Positions 33,600 through 44,167 are shown, numbered from the stretch's first letter. The stretch is 64,000 bases of DNA from Hippopus hippopus (GCA_946811185.2 OX328096.1:23997881-24061880), one strand, 5' to 3'. The notes: generated by a model from the sequence alone, not told the origin. Program-made: numbers and translations.

Positions 33600-34750
33600 A
33601 CTTAGCTCGTATTAGAAAGCTATTTCTTTCTCGGGCTAAAAAAGGTAAGATAATGTTTAACAGTGTTCCCACTCGCGCAAATTATTGTGTAAATCACGAT
33701 ATAGAATTGAAATTCACGTAACAGATTCTGGTTACACCCGAGACTTTGCGTAAGAAAATGCATGGACAAAAAAGGCCATTATACGCTTTTCTTGTGAAAA
33801 ATGACAGGTTTTGAAGTTACTTGTTACCCTCATTGACAATCCCTTTGTCAAATCGTGTGGAAATACCTAGCCAGAAATTAACAGACATGAAAAACTGATC
33901 GGAGTAAAAAACACGGAAACCCATGACACAACAAAATGTCTCTTTGACATTGTCCAATGAGAGTCACTTCAGATCGTCTTTTCAGCTTTTTAATGACTAT
34001 AAGCAGTAAATTTATACAAATATCTTAATATAACACACTTTCTGGATACACATACAACAAGGTAAAACCTATTATTTCGGCCACCCCCTTTTTTTCAGAA
34101 TGATAATTTCCTAAAGATTTGGAGACTAAACAAAAATAATTATTTTTTCTGTCTGAATATATTGGCCAATTATGGGTAAAATTAGATAAATTCTATCAAC
34201 TCAAAAAAACCTTAAGGGCTCAGATTTAAAAGGTGATTTCTTTAAAAGTTTAAAGTTGCTTTATAATTACTTTTTATTAGGTGTGTTTATGAACCACCAG
34301 CATTTGTCAGCATTTTGTGCTTTGCATGCTGTTGTATATCAATCAGACTTAAAAGTTGACTTCTTCAAAAGTTCAGACTAATTAGGTATGTTAAATTGTT
34401 TGTGAGCCATCTGCATATAGAAAAAATTGTCATTGAAATTTATTGAGCATCTTGCATTTAACTCTATTTTCCCCTTTATTTGGTATTCAAAACTATACTC
34501 AAGTAGAATTTAAACTACTCGGAGATATAATTTGGTGAAATTCATCTCTTGCAATTCATCCAATAGTATTGCAATAGTATTGCAATAGTAACAGGCAATA
34601 TCAATCCTATTGCAATAGTATTTTTTCCAATGTCAATACTATCGCAATAGTAGATTTTGGCCTCAATAGTCAACCCTAATATCTAATAACTCGAAGCATA
34701 TTAAAACATTTTTATTTGCAATGATAGGTACCAGCTTATATAATGCTGAC
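33600..34750. other. Unassigned stretch upstream of COX6B-like exon 1
   Basis: No supported exon. Bases 34560-34650 hold several GCAATAGTATT words in both orientations (low-complexity). Any 5' untranslated exon or promoter of the COX6B-like gene would be expected in this general area, but none could be fixed. Confidence 0.35.
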
Positions 34751-34755
34751 TTGAA

Positions 34756-34955
34756 ACTCTCTACCAAACAATGTGGTGTTTCAAGGATGCTGAGAAAAAA
34801 AAAATGAATCTTTTGCTTGTGACAGACATTTTCCCACTATGTTTTCCTCTTTTCTTAAATACCATCATCATCATTCTATCCACATTTAATTTGATGTAGC
34901 CAGATTCTTTCAATTTGGGAAGATCTAAATTCTGTTGTCCTGTTAAAGGGTTAAA
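34756..34955 (+). repeat. MITE family A, diverged copy
   Basis: AACTCTCTACCAAACAATG, degenerate core, TTTCCCACTATGTTTTCC, TTGTTTTGTCC-like tail ending TCCTGTTAAAGGGTTAA. Confidence 0.7.
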
Positions 34956-35247
34956 CACTTGTGCACATGGTGATATTGAACAAAAATTGTCAATTGATGC
35001 CAAAAGCTAATCTTACAGGTATTTTTGGCAAATTAAATGAGAAAAAGACAACAGAGTAAAGCTAGCTATTTATAAGCTGTGTTTATTCAATTCACTGAAA
35101 AAGGAAAGTCATTACTTGTAATTGTTAAAGAATTATGGCAAATGACATTCATAGAAAAAAGTCATTCAAAAAAAGCACATGTACATGTATCATCAATAAA
35201 TGTATTTATATACTTTGTAATTAAAGGTGTAGCAGAACAGACTGTCA

Positions 35248-35290
35248 TGGATCTTGATAGAGAAGAAGAAATTCAAGAGGCCTATAAGAG
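35248..35290 (+). CDS. COX6B: COX6B-like gene, coding exon 1
   Basis: ATG at 35248 opens MDLDREEEIQEAYK plus one base, followed by a consensus donor (AAGA|GTAAGAG). The one-base phase exactly matches the two bases at the start of the next exon (38363), giving an AAG codon across the junction. The N-terminus is acidic and has no cleavable presequence, as expected for an intermembrane-space subunit imported by the Mia40 route. The assignment of this exon rests on phase fit and position and is less certain than exons 2-3. Intron 1 (35291-38362) holds a TIR element, family A copies and a tRNA-like SINE head. Confidence 0.6.
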
Positions 35291-35315
35291 TAAGAGATTT
35301 AATGAAATTCAATAA

Positions 35316-35734
35316 AAATCAAGGTTGGCAAAAGGCTGGTCAATATGAGTATTGACTGGGCCAGCGGTTTTAACCGGTTATAACCAGTCAATACTGGTCA
35401 AAAGTGGTCGATTGATGGTCAATTGAAGTGGTTGATTGGGTTGATTAAATCACTGACTTACATACCTGTCTGTTTCTAAATTAGTCTTAAAAGCTCTCCT
35501 CCTACATCCTGTACTGAAGGTATATTACATATTATCATCAGTATCATAGTTTTTCTCAATAAGGTCCTTTTTTTTATTTGATCATAATTCAAAAGACATT
35601 ATTGCTGGTCAACTGAACAGGTTAACTGGATTGACTTTCCTTATTGAACTTACATACAGGTCAGTTCTTTTCAACCAAAGAATTTTTATCTATCATCATT
35701 CCTTATAGGTGAGATAATTGTTTATAGTTCTACA

Positions 35735-35772
<38 letters not shown>

Positions 35773-36567
35773 CCCCCCCCCTCCCCCTCCTACCACAAAC
35801 ACACTTAGGTTTTAAAAATATATATTATTTAACATAGTCTTTGGTCATAAAAGTTAAAGGTAGCATCAAAAAGCAGTTAATACATAATTTTCAATGTAAG
35901 ATTTGCAGAAAAAAGTGTCACCCACAGGCAAACATGTGAAATACACCTGTCATTAATCTATAACAATATTGAGGTACACATGAAGAAGGCTGTAACTGAT
36001 TAACTAAACAATGGTTAGGGATAAATTAATGTCTGAGGCATATTTAGGTGTCTACCTGCACTTTTAAATTGCTGTCAAATCACATTAAATGGTGTAAAAG
36101 TTGCCCATTTCTACCCCAGTGGGTGTGGCTTAAATTACAAAAGGGACCAGTCAGGTGTCCCTATTTGGGGTAATGTATTTGACACCAGGCCTTATTCTTA
36201 AGTGTGAAATACTGACTTATATGCAATCAAGATAATATCTTGTCATCAAGCAATTACTTAGGGCGTCAAAAATAAAACCTAAAGACCTTATTTGGAACTT
36301 CTATAGAGTTTGGATAACTGGCAAAAGCCAGCTGATGAGCACCCCTGGCAGGGACAAAACATTTTTTCCACTCAAGTCAACTCTTTCATATTGAATTCAA
36401 CCAAACTTAGAACAAAAAAAAAAACCATGATAAATCATCCACTAAATAGCATAACTGTCCTTTTAAAACTCATCTGACCATCAAAATTTCCAAATGATCA
36501 ATACAAATCGACCACTAATGACCAGTATTGACCACTTTTGGAGTATTGACCGCCCATCCTTGATAAA
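35316..36567. mobile_element. About 1.25-kb non-autonomous DNA element with inverted ends, in COX6B intron 1
   Basis: The left end ATCAAGGTTGGCAAAAGG..GGTCAATATGAGTATTGAC mirrors the right end GGAGTATTGACCGCCCATCCTTGAT, with sub-terminal GACCAGTATTGACCACTTTTG repeats. No transposase frame is present. A family-specific name cannot be given. Confidence 0.7.
35737..35792 (+). repeat. (TC)n microsatellite and C-rich tract
   Basis: TCTCTCTCTCTCTCTCTCTC followed by CCTCCCCCCC. Confidence 0.95.
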
Positions 36568-37007
36568 AATTTGGTCAAAATGATGAATAAAGTAAATTGA
36601 TGTGGGATTCTGGGTACAAACAGGCTTTTTAAGAGACAGAGAAAGTGGAATTTTTAACAAGGAAGTTGGGGAATTTCACAGTACATCCCCTGTGTTGGGA
36701 AAAAAATTCAATTTTGCAGAAATAATACCAAAATGATGGATTGTCAGTCAGTTCAATTGATAATGTGTCTCCACAGGGTTGAAAAATCTCAGAAAGTTTA
36801 GTTGTAATGAAGGCAACAACTGATTGCTGAAAACACACCTGTCTGTATAAAGATCCTACTTGCACATAATCATTGTTGTGCCAAAGAAAGAATTCTATGA
36901 ATGTGAAAGTACTGGATAAACCATTGTTTCTACAGAATGGTTATTATTATACACCAAAAAAGCTAATATACAAGAAAGGTCCATCATGTGCTCAGAGAGA
37001 TTCAGAC

Positions 37008-37237
37008 TTAACCCTTTACCACACAAAGAAATTTTTAACACATGTATAATAAAAGCATTTTGTGGAGTAGAAAATAAAAGTGGTTAAAAAGGTGAAATGT
37101 GTTTTTAATAGACTAGAAAACATTTTGGGAAAAGGAGAAAATGCTGGTAAGCAGCATTTTCTCCTTTTCCCAAAATGTTTTCTAAAGGCTCCCTCCACAG
37201 GGTTGTTAAAAGTCGGCATTGTGTGGTAAAGGGTTAA
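37008..37237 (-). repeat. MITE family A, near-consensus copy
   Basis: TTAACCCTTTACCACACAAA / GTGTGGTAAAGGGTTAA ends and a perfect palindrome GGGAAAAGGAGAAAATGCTG. This is the clearest demonstration of TTAA-CCCTTTACCA termini. Confidence 0.95.
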
Positions 37238-37276
37238 GATGGATAGTTTTTTCAAACAGGTGTTTATCAGCATTGG

Positions 37277-37355
37277 TTAACCCTTTACCAAACAAGATAA
37301 TTTTGGGCTTGTCCAAATTCAAAGCAATTGTAGGCAACAATTGTGGCTCATTGTG
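37277..37355 (-). repeat. MITE family A, one end only
   Basis: TTAACCCTTTACCAAACAAG, GGGCTTGTCCAAATTCAAAG, then lost. Confidence 0.8.
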
Positions 37356-37534
37356 ACTCAATTAAATTTGAACATAGCAAAGCTTCTGATTGGGTAGACC
37401 AAATGGTTTAGCCAAATGGAAATTGTCTTACATTCAAATTTAGAAAATTCTGGAGAACAAGACCAAGAATGTTCTTAGCAATGGTTGGGGAATACAGGTC
37501 CAATTGTGAGAGGGGTTTTCATGTTGTTTTTAAC

Positions 37535-37735
37535 ACTTTAAGCACCAGTAAACCAAGTGAACATTTTCAGTCTCAAGTAAGACCTAAATGGTAACAATTT
37601 TGTGGTTGCTTTTGTTCTTTAGAGTTTCAGCAGAACTTTGAGTGTAGATGAGCAGACTGCATGTTTTGTGCCATCTGATCTTGATCTACACTGGCCACAA
37701 AGGCAACTATAATAGTGAAAGGCTCTTGAAAGGTT
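37535..37735 (-). repeat. Family B diverged copy
   Basis: AACACTTTAAGCACCAG, core TAGATGAGCAGACTGCATG..ATCTGATCTTGATCTACACT, then GGCCACAAAGG and AAAGGTTAA. Confidence 0.65.
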
Positions 37736-37862
37736 AAGACCTTTTCTGTTCCCATTGAAAATACATGTACGACTATAGGGAAGTAAAAGTTATGATGGTA
37801 ACATCTTTTAAAACAGCAATCTTTGCACATTCGGTTACACTTCTTCTTGCAACTTTGTTCTA

Positions 37863-38335
37863 TTAACCCTTTTCCACACAATCCAGACCTTTAGACAACC
37901 CTTGGAAAGACAGCTTTTGAAAACGTTGTGAAAAAAGGAGAAAATACTAATGTTATGGGAGATCACTCCTTCCTTACTGCTTACTCCTTACTACAGCTTT
38001 GTCCCATATAAAATCAATACCTAGCAACTGCATTGGGGAGAATTCTCTGTAGCTCAATGGTTATGGTGTTGGTCTGTTAAACCTCGAAAAATGAGGATCT
38101 CCTCCGCACAGGTTCAAATCCAGCCAGGTGCGGCTTGTATTTTAGCTATGCATTTGTTGCGAACTTTCATGTTCGTAAGACTAGTAAGTAGTAACCAGCA
38201 TTTTCTCCTTTTCCCACGTTTTCTAACCTTCCCAAAACAAAGTCCAATAAATGAGTCACATTTACTCTGTCGTCTGCAAATGCATTTAACTTAAACATGT
38301 CTGAAATTTTGCTGTGTGGTAAAGAGTCAAATGAT
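37863..38335 (+). repeat. MITE family A copy split by a tRNA-like insertion
   Basis: Left half: TTAACCCTTTTCCACACAAT..AAACGTTGTGAAAAAAGGAG (37863-37950). Right half resumes at AACCAGCATTTTCTCC (38190) and ends GTGTGGTAAAGAGTC (38335). The interruption at about 37955-38188 carries the tRNA-like sequence at 38044-38136. Confidence 0.85.
38044..38136 (+). repeat. tRNA-related SINE head inserted in a family A MITE
   Basis: TCTGTAGCTCAATGGTTATGG (A-box like) and ACAGGTTCAAATCCAGCCAGG (B-box like) about 50 bp apart read as a tRNA-derived pol III promoter. The insert flanks contain no other known part. Confidence 0.6.
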
Positions 38336-38362
38336 TCATGTGGTTCAACCTCCCTTTTACAG

Positions 38363-38426
38363 AGTATGATCCAGGTTGGACAGCCCCACCATATGATGCT
38401 AGGTATCCCCATGATAACCAATTGAA
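38363..38426 (+). CDS. COX6B: COX6B-like gene, coding exon 2
   Basis: Acceptor TCCCTTTTACAG|AG and donor GAA|GTAAGT bound an exon reading YDPGWTAPPYDARYPHDNQL then two bases of a Lys codon. This matches the conserved N-terminal segment of COX6B, the intermembrane-space CHCH subunit of cytochrome c oxidase, where a TAPFDxRFPxxNQ motif sits just before the first Cys. The phase (2 bases) fits exon 3. Intron 2 (38427-41996) is filled with SINEs, a family C repeat, a split family A MITE and a family G transposon. Confidence 0.85.
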
Positions 38427-38599
38427 GTAAGTTGCTTCCATTCTGAACTTTTTTCTCTAGATATTGTTGTTGTTGGTTTGTTATCTGAAATGAATCATTG
38501 TACAGATAAAGGAAGTATTTTGAGTCAAACCCTTTCCCATGAGATCCCACGTTTTATTGTGAAGATGACAACTCATCATTGTTTAGTTGGTCCAAGTGA

Positions 38600-38745
38600 T
38601 AGTCTCTGGCAGGAAAATGAATTTTGAAACCAGGTAAAAAGTTTCCAAGTTGCCCTATCTTTTGTTCACTTTTTACCTGGTTTTAAAGTTTGTTGTTATG
38701 CTAGCGACTAACACTTGGACTGGCTGTACAATAACTTTCATATTT
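38600..38745. repeat. Palindromic repeat (partner of 22925-23095)
   Basis: AAACCAGGTAAAAAGTTTCC and its counterpart TTTTTACCTGGTTTTAAAG, ending GACTAACACTTGGACTGGCTG. Inverse order to the 22925 copy. Confidence 0.7.
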
Positions 38746-39042
38746 ATAATTGATACAGTTTAAATCTAAATGTAATTTAACACCAGCATTGTTTACTTTT
38801 GGATGCTACTACGGTGTAGGCTATATTGTAGTTTGTGAATTGTGCAGGAGAACACATACCCAGAGTACCAGTATACAATTATTTTCATTAACAATACATT
38901 GCTCCAAAATCTAAGGCTTTAGAGCAACAAGAAAAATAAAAAAACAATGCATTTGAGATGCCAATGGCAGCCTATTACCCAAGTGCCAGTCAACATTTTC
39001 CAGCAAGAAAATTCTCCAGGTAAACTTCAAGTACTGATTTGT

Positions 39043-39340
39043 CTTGATTGATTGTATGGTGTTTAACATAATTTTCAAAATTTTTTCAGTTATATCACGG
39101 CACCAATCCATAACTTTCTGGAGTTTCTTTTTACCTGTACTTCACACAATATATTTCCTATACCACTGGCTGCTTTCCCACATAACCATCATAGAAACAT
39201 TGAGCAGTGGTGAAAGAGGAACGAATCCAGTCACAATGACTATCATCAATCCATGGAAGGAAATTTGCCAAGGATGTGAACCAGCAACCCCCCTGGTCTC
39301 AAGTCTTGAACCCTTCTGACTGCACTACCAAGGCTTGGCA
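39043..39340 (-). repeat. SINE family E copy
   Basis: TTGATTGATTGTATGGTGTT tail side, body TATATCACGGCACCAATCC, head complement TGTGAACCAGCAACCCCCCT. It sits in COX6B intron 2. Confidence 0.85.
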
Positions 39341-39395
39341 AAATACTTCAATAGCAGCCGTGTAACACACTGGGAAATTATTGTCTATCTTGTAT

Positions 39396-39658
39396 GGCTT
39401 GCAACACACGAAAAGGGGCATTCGGACATTTGCGTAAAGTGTCGTCTCGGATCAGCCTGCGCACTCCGCGCAGGCTAATCCGAGACGGCACTTTACGACT
39501 ACATTAGATTTTGTGCTACAGTAGACTTGTGCAAAACAGAAAATTACATAAAAACGGAAAGTGCCGTCTCGGATTAGCCTGCGCGGACTGCGCAGGCTGA
39601 TCCGAGACGACACTTTACGCATATGTCCGAATGCCCATTTTCGCGTGTTGCAGGCCAT
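39396..39658. repeat. Family C double-hairpin repeat, complete
   Basis: GGCTTGCAACACACGAAAAG / TTTTCGCGTGTTGCAGGCC ends. Two palindromes (39437-39495 and 39565-39625) with a spacer identical in type to 23876-24135. Located in COX6B intron 2. Confidence 0.95.
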
Positions 39659-39719
39659 ATGGAAAACAGTAGTTTGCCAGCTCTTTCCCTATCTTTGGCG
39701 TACCTTTATCTGTAACATT

Positions 39720-40057
39720 TCTTAACTCTTTACCACACAATAGAATTTAAAACTTGTCCAAATTTAAAGCATTTGCAGACAACAAATTAGAGATGGATCA
39801 AATGACAAAAGCTGTGCTTGATAGGATAGAAACATTGTGGGAAAAGGAGAAAATGCTGGTAACCATGTATTTTAGAAAATGGGTTTTCAACTATTTCATC
39901 AGTATTTGACCAGGCAGATTCAGAGATCTCATATAGGCTGAATTTGGTGCAGCACCATTTAAAAGATCATCATGTCTAAGCTTTCCTTTGAAAACATAGA
40001 ATGGCAGTAAAGCCTTCTTCCTTATGGTCGTTAAGAGTTGAGATTGTGTGGTAAAGT
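39720..40057 (-). repeat. MITE family A copy with an internal insertion
   Basis: TTAACTCTTTACCACACAAT .. GAGAAAATGCTGGTAACCA (to 39867) is interrupted by about 130 bp, then AAAGCCTTCTTCCTTATGGTCG..GTGTGGTAAAGTG (to 40057) gives the other end. Confidence 0.8.
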
Positions 40058-40059
40058 GT

Positions 40060-40384
40060 AATTGATTGATTGACTGTATGGTGTTTAATGCCATTTTCAA
40101 CATTATTTCATTTATATTATGGCAGGCAGTGTATCTATCCATGCTTTCCTGGAGTTTCTTTTACCAGTACTCCGCAAAATATTCTTTCCAAGCCACTGGC
40201 TGCTTTCTCACATGAGCATTGTCGAAACAATGATCAGTGGTGAACGAGGAATGAATCCTGTTGCATTGACTATCCTCAATCCTCAGGAAGAAATTGGCCA
40301 AGCCGGGGATCGAACCAGCGACTTCCTTGTCTTGAGTCCTGTATGCTACCAACCACACTACAGGGACTCTGCGGTAAAGGGTTA
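40060..40384 (-). repeat. SINE family E copy
   Basis: TTGATTGATTGACTGTATGG at the tail side, then CATGAGCATTGTCGAAACAATG. Head complement GGGGATCGAACCAGCGACTT gives a clear B-box (GGTTCGATCCC). Confidence 0.9.
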
Positions 40385-40532
40385 AGAAAGCTAATGCACA
40401 ATGTTACCACGGCCAGCTATTGCAAGAGTTACATCCCTTTACTTTTGTCCTTGTTTGGATCTGATGACAAGTGAAGTAGTTGTATCCCTTCAACAGTTAT
40501 AGATATGCTAAGAGATTTATGCAATGAGTTTT

Positions 40533-41984
40533 TAGCTCACCTGAGCACAACGTGCTCAAGGTGAGCAATTGTGATCGCCCTATGTCCGGCGTCAGGCGTC
40601 CATCAACAATTTCTTTAAACATCTTCCTTCTCCTAAACCACTGGGCCAATCTTGATGAAACTTGGCAGGGATGTTCCTTGGGTGAAGCTCTACCAAAGTT
40701 GTTCAAAGAATTGAATTCCACCCTTAACTCTGGTTGCCATGGCAACAAAAAGGAAAAAAATGCAAAATCTTTGAAAATTCTTCTTCTCTGAAACTGGATG
40801 GCGTAGAACTTTGATATTTGGTATGAAGCATCTCCTAGTGGACCTCTACCAAGTTTGTACAAATGATGCCCCTGGGGTCAAAACTGGCCCCGCCACAGGG
40901 GTCACAAGGTTGAACATAGGAACAAAGACGGAAAACTTTAAAATTCTTCTTCTCTAAAACAGGAAGGTGTAGAGCTTTGATATTTGGTATGTAGCATCTT
41001 CTAGTGGACCTCTACCAAGTTTGTTCAAATGATGCTGCTGGGTTCAAAACTGGCCCCACCCCAGGGGTCACAAGTTCAAACATAGGAACAAAGAAGGAAA
41101 ACTTTAAAATTCTTCTTTGCTGAAATTGGAAGGCGTAGAGCTTTGGTATTTGGTATGTATTGAACCTGTTCTGAGTTTGTTAGCCCACCTGTGCACAACA
41201 TGTTCAGTGAGTTCAAAATTTGGTCACCTGGGGTCATAAACTAGGTCACTAGGTTAAATCAAAGAAATACCTCGTGGGCACTCTAGTGGCCACATTTTTT
41301 GCTAAATTGACTTGAAAATTGGTCAAAATGTTTCTCTTGATAAAATCTCACATGAGTATGAATTTGGGTCAACTGGGGTCATAAACTAGGTTAATAGGTC
41401 AAATTAAAAAAATATCTTTAGAGCACTCTAAAGGCCAGATTTATTGTACAATTGATTTGAGAATTGGGTAAAATGTTTCTCTTGATGAAATCTAAGTTTA
41501 GTTCAAAATTGGGTCACCTGGGGTCATAATCTAGGTCACTAGGTCAAATGAAAGAAATACCTTTAGGGCACTCTAGAGGCCACACTTCTTGCTCAATTGA
41601 CTTGAAAATTGGTCAGAATGTTTCTCTTGATAAAAAATGGGATGAGTTTGAAATTGGGTCACCTGGGGTCATAAACTAGGTCACTAGGTCAAATTAAGTA
41701 AATACCTTGTGGGCACTTTATAAACCACATTTTTTGCTCAAATGACCTTAGATTTGTTCAGAATGTTGTCTTGATGAAATCTGGGATGAGTTTGGATTTG
41801 GGTCACCTATGGTGATAAAGTAGGTCACTATGCCAACTTACGGAAATTCCTTGTTGACCCTCTAGAGGCCCCATTTTAAGCTCAATTGACCTGACAATTG
41901 GTCAGAAATTTAATTATGCACGTGGACTGAAATTTCGCCTATCGACTCAGGTGAGCGATCCAGGGCCATCATGGCCCTCTTGTT
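40533..41984 (+). mobile_element. Family G non-autonomous DNA transposon, full length, in COX6B intron 2
   Basis: Left end TTAGCTCACCTGAGCACAAC, right end GACTCAGGTGAGCGATCCAG followed by GGGCCATCATGGCCCTCTTG. About 1.45 kb, built of reiterated internal modules: GGGTCAAAACTGGCCCC three times in the left half, then GGTCACTAGGTCAAAT-type units in the right half. No transposase frame. Its right edge lies only about 12 bp before the splice acceptor of COX6B exon 3. Confidence 0.85.
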
Positions 41985-41996
41985 TTGTTTTTCCAG

Positions 41997-42111
41997 ATAT
42001 TGCCTGCAGAGCTTCATAGACTACTACAGATGTAGGAAAATCAAGGGTCCAGATTATGTCAATTGTTTTTACTTCAGACGCTGTGCCGAGCATATGTGTC
42101 CTCCTCACCTG
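41997..42111 (+). CDS. COX6B: COX6B-like gene, coding exon 3 (twin CX9C/CX10C domain)
   Basis: Bounded by TTTTCCAG|ATAT and CACCTG|GTAAGC. It encodes the CHCH domain: Cys38-x9-Cys48 (YCLQSFIDYYRC) and Cys59-x10-Cys70 (NCFYFRRCAEHMC), numbering from the exon 1 Met. The CX9C plus CX10C pair is the specific signature of COX6B, which bridges the two monomers of complex IV on the intermembrane-space side. An extra Cys65 lies inside the second pair. Ends in phase 0. Confidence 0.9.
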
Positions 42112-42338
42112 GTAAGCTTGGTTGTAACCTATTTTTTTCCAACATTATTTAAATTTTGCCAATATTCCACTTCAGTTGAAATTCAGAGAAGGAAAACAAA
42201 TAATCATTTTTCTCATACACATGAAAGTGTTGTTTTCAGCACATGAAAATAGTATATCTTCCTACAGCCATCATATTGGTGTGCAAGCCATTGTTGGAGA
42301 ATGTACCATATCTGTTTGGGACCACAGATTGTCATGAT

Positions 42339-42567
42339 TTAACTCTTTACCAAACAACTAAATTTTCACCACATCCAAATTGAAAGCATTTGCAGATGAC
42401 AAGTCAGATGTGGCCCAAATGATGAAATTTGTCTCTGAAAGGATAGAAACATTCTTGGGAAAGGGAAAAAATGCAGGTTACCAGCATTTTCTCCCTTTCT
42501 CACAATGTTTTCATTTGCTTTCTTCCACAGGGTCATTTAAACTCGGGATTGTGTGGTAAAGGGTTAA
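42339..42567 (-). repeat. MITE family A copy (first of a tandem pair)
   Basis: TTAACTCTTTACCAAACAAC ... GTGTGGTAAAGGGTTAA. Shares its right TTAA with the next copy. In COX6B intron 3. Confidence 0.9.
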
Positions 42568-42795
42568 CTAGTTCCAAATAACAAAAAATTTGGACTTGTC
42601 CAAATGCAAAACATCTGCAGACAACAAATTGAAAATGACTGAAATAATAGAATTTGTCTTTATTTGGGTAGAAAACAACTTGGGATACGGTGAAAATGCT
42701 AGTTACCAGCATTTTCTCCTTTTTCACACAGTGCCTCACTTAAACCTGTCTTCCTCACAGACGTAATAACTTGGGATTATGTGGTAAAGGGTTAA
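42564..42795 (-). repeat. MITE family A copy (second of a tandem pair)
   Basis: Starts at the TTAA closing the previous copy. TTTGGACTTGTCCAAATG, AAAATGCTAGTTACCAGCAT, ends TATGTGGTAAAGGGTTAA. Head-to-tail arrangement of two MITEs around one TTAA. Confidence 0.9.
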
Positions 42796-42914
42796 CTGTA
42801 TTTTCACATTATTTACTCTGTTGTGTATGAGAAACATCTCGGGAAAAGGACATATTTCTTGCAACAAGGTATTTGTCCTCTTTTTTTTTTTTCCCCCCCA
42901 AAGTTGCTTTCTGT

Positions 42915-43056
42915 ATCTCGAAGGACAACATTTGTCATTGAAAGGGTAGAAAACGTTACTGGAAAAGTAGCAAATGCAGGTAACTAGCATGTGCTTTTTA
43001 AAAAGTTGTATTGTTTAGGGTTGTTAAAAAACCAGATTGTTTGGTAAAAGTTTAAG
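42915..43056 (-). repeat. MITE family A partial copy
   Basis: GAAAGGGTAGAAAACGTTAC, AATGCAGGTAACTAGCATG, ends TTGTTTGGTAAAAGTTTAA. Confidence 0.75.
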
Positions 43057-43248
43057 AAAATAATAATGTTAAGATTAAGTATCTATTAATTAGTTCGCTT
43101 TGTTGATCAAAATGTTTTACACAGATTTTCATGTTACACAATCTTGAGAAGCTTCCAAATGTTTCTTTCCCATGATTTCTTGTTAATTGTTACATTGTTA
43201 TTTGTAAGTATATGTTCTTTGATGTAATATTCTTGTTCATTGTTGTAG

Positions 43249-43350
43249 AGGGAGAAATGGATAAACCAGGTTAGAGAGAACAGGTTTGAATATCACGACA
43301 TTGACTGGGAGGAAATAAAGGCTGGAAAGCATGTTCAGCACACAGAGTAG
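43249..43350 (+). CDS. COX6B: COX6B-like gene, terminal coding exon
   Basis: Acceptor TTCATTGTTGTAG|AGGGAG. The phase-0 frame reads REKWINQVRENRFEYHDIDW and on to TAG at 43348. The Trp-x-Gln-Arg/Glu-Asn pattern is consistent with the WxxxWDEQRENGxF region that closes COX6B, but this protein runs about 15 residues longer with an acidic/His tail. The predicted protein is 107 residues against about 80-90 usual. Polyadenylation signals AATAAA follow at 43435 and 43494. Confidence 0.75.
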   Translation, partial: REKWINQVRENRFEYHDIDWEEIKAGKHVQHTE

Positions 43351-43434
43351 AGTCTAGCCATTCATTCTCGGGTTTGATATATTTTAGACTGTTTACCAGT
43401 GAATTGTCCAAGTGAAAGATGGACTAAACATACT

Positions 43435-43499
43435 AATAAACTTGAATTTTCAATTAAAAGTCAACTGAAAGACACATTCAGGTTTGTTGTATAAATAAA
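43435..43499 (+). promoter_or_regulatory. Polyadenylation signals of the COX6B-like gene
   Basis: Two AATAAA hexamers (43435-43440 and 43494-43499) lie 85 and 144 bp after the stop codon. Confidence 0.6.
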
Positions 43500-43561
43500 A
43501 TTTAGTTACACATTGCTTTAGTTTTCAATTTTTTATTGTTTCTGAATTTTTTTCCTTTTTT

Positions 43562-44095
43562 TTTTTAGCCCCATTGAGCCAGCTTTAGGCAAGCGAGCTC
43601 ATGTCATGGCCCAATGTCTGTCAGAGCGTGCATCTGTGTGTGTGTAACTTTTATTTTAAAAATCTTCCTTTCTCAAATTAACCAACCAATTTTGATGAAA
43701 CTTCATAGAAATGATCCTGCCATTGTCCTCTTCAGAATTTCTTCAAAAAATTTGATTCCAGTGAAAAGTCTGGTTGCCATGGCAACAAAACTGAAAAATA
43801 TTGGAAATCGTTAAAACCTTCTTGTCCGAAACCATTTGCCCTAGGGCTACAAAAATTTGTTTTGTAAATTGATCTAGTGGAGCTGTACCAAAATTCTTCA
43901 AATTATAGCCCTAGGGTCAAAATTGGCCCTGCCCTAGGGGTCACTAGTTTTACATGGGCTTATATAATCAAAACTTTAAAAATTTTCCTGTTCCTAACCA
44001 TAAGGCCTAGGGCTACACGTACATGTAGCTTTATCTAGTGGACCTCTACTAAGGCTATTCAGATTATAGCCCTAGGGTCAGTACGGTGTATTACG
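43562..44095 (+). repeat. Family G fragment (left part)
   Basis: GTTGCCATGGCAACAAAACTG, GGGTCAAAATTGGCCCTGCC and AGTGGACCTCTACTAAGG modules of family G. The left end has drifted (AGCCCCATTGAGCCAGC) and the right half is absent. Confidence 0.7.
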
Positions 44096-44167
44096 GTTTA
44101 CAAACAAGGCTTATATATAGAGAGAACTTTAAAAATCTTCCTGTAGTGCATAAATTCAATGACTTGA

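Noticed and set aside
16673..39658. Recurrent short frames ending CRLGSACAVRAG or similar
   Set aside because: Translations of the family C hairpin repeat at 16624, 23876 and 39396.
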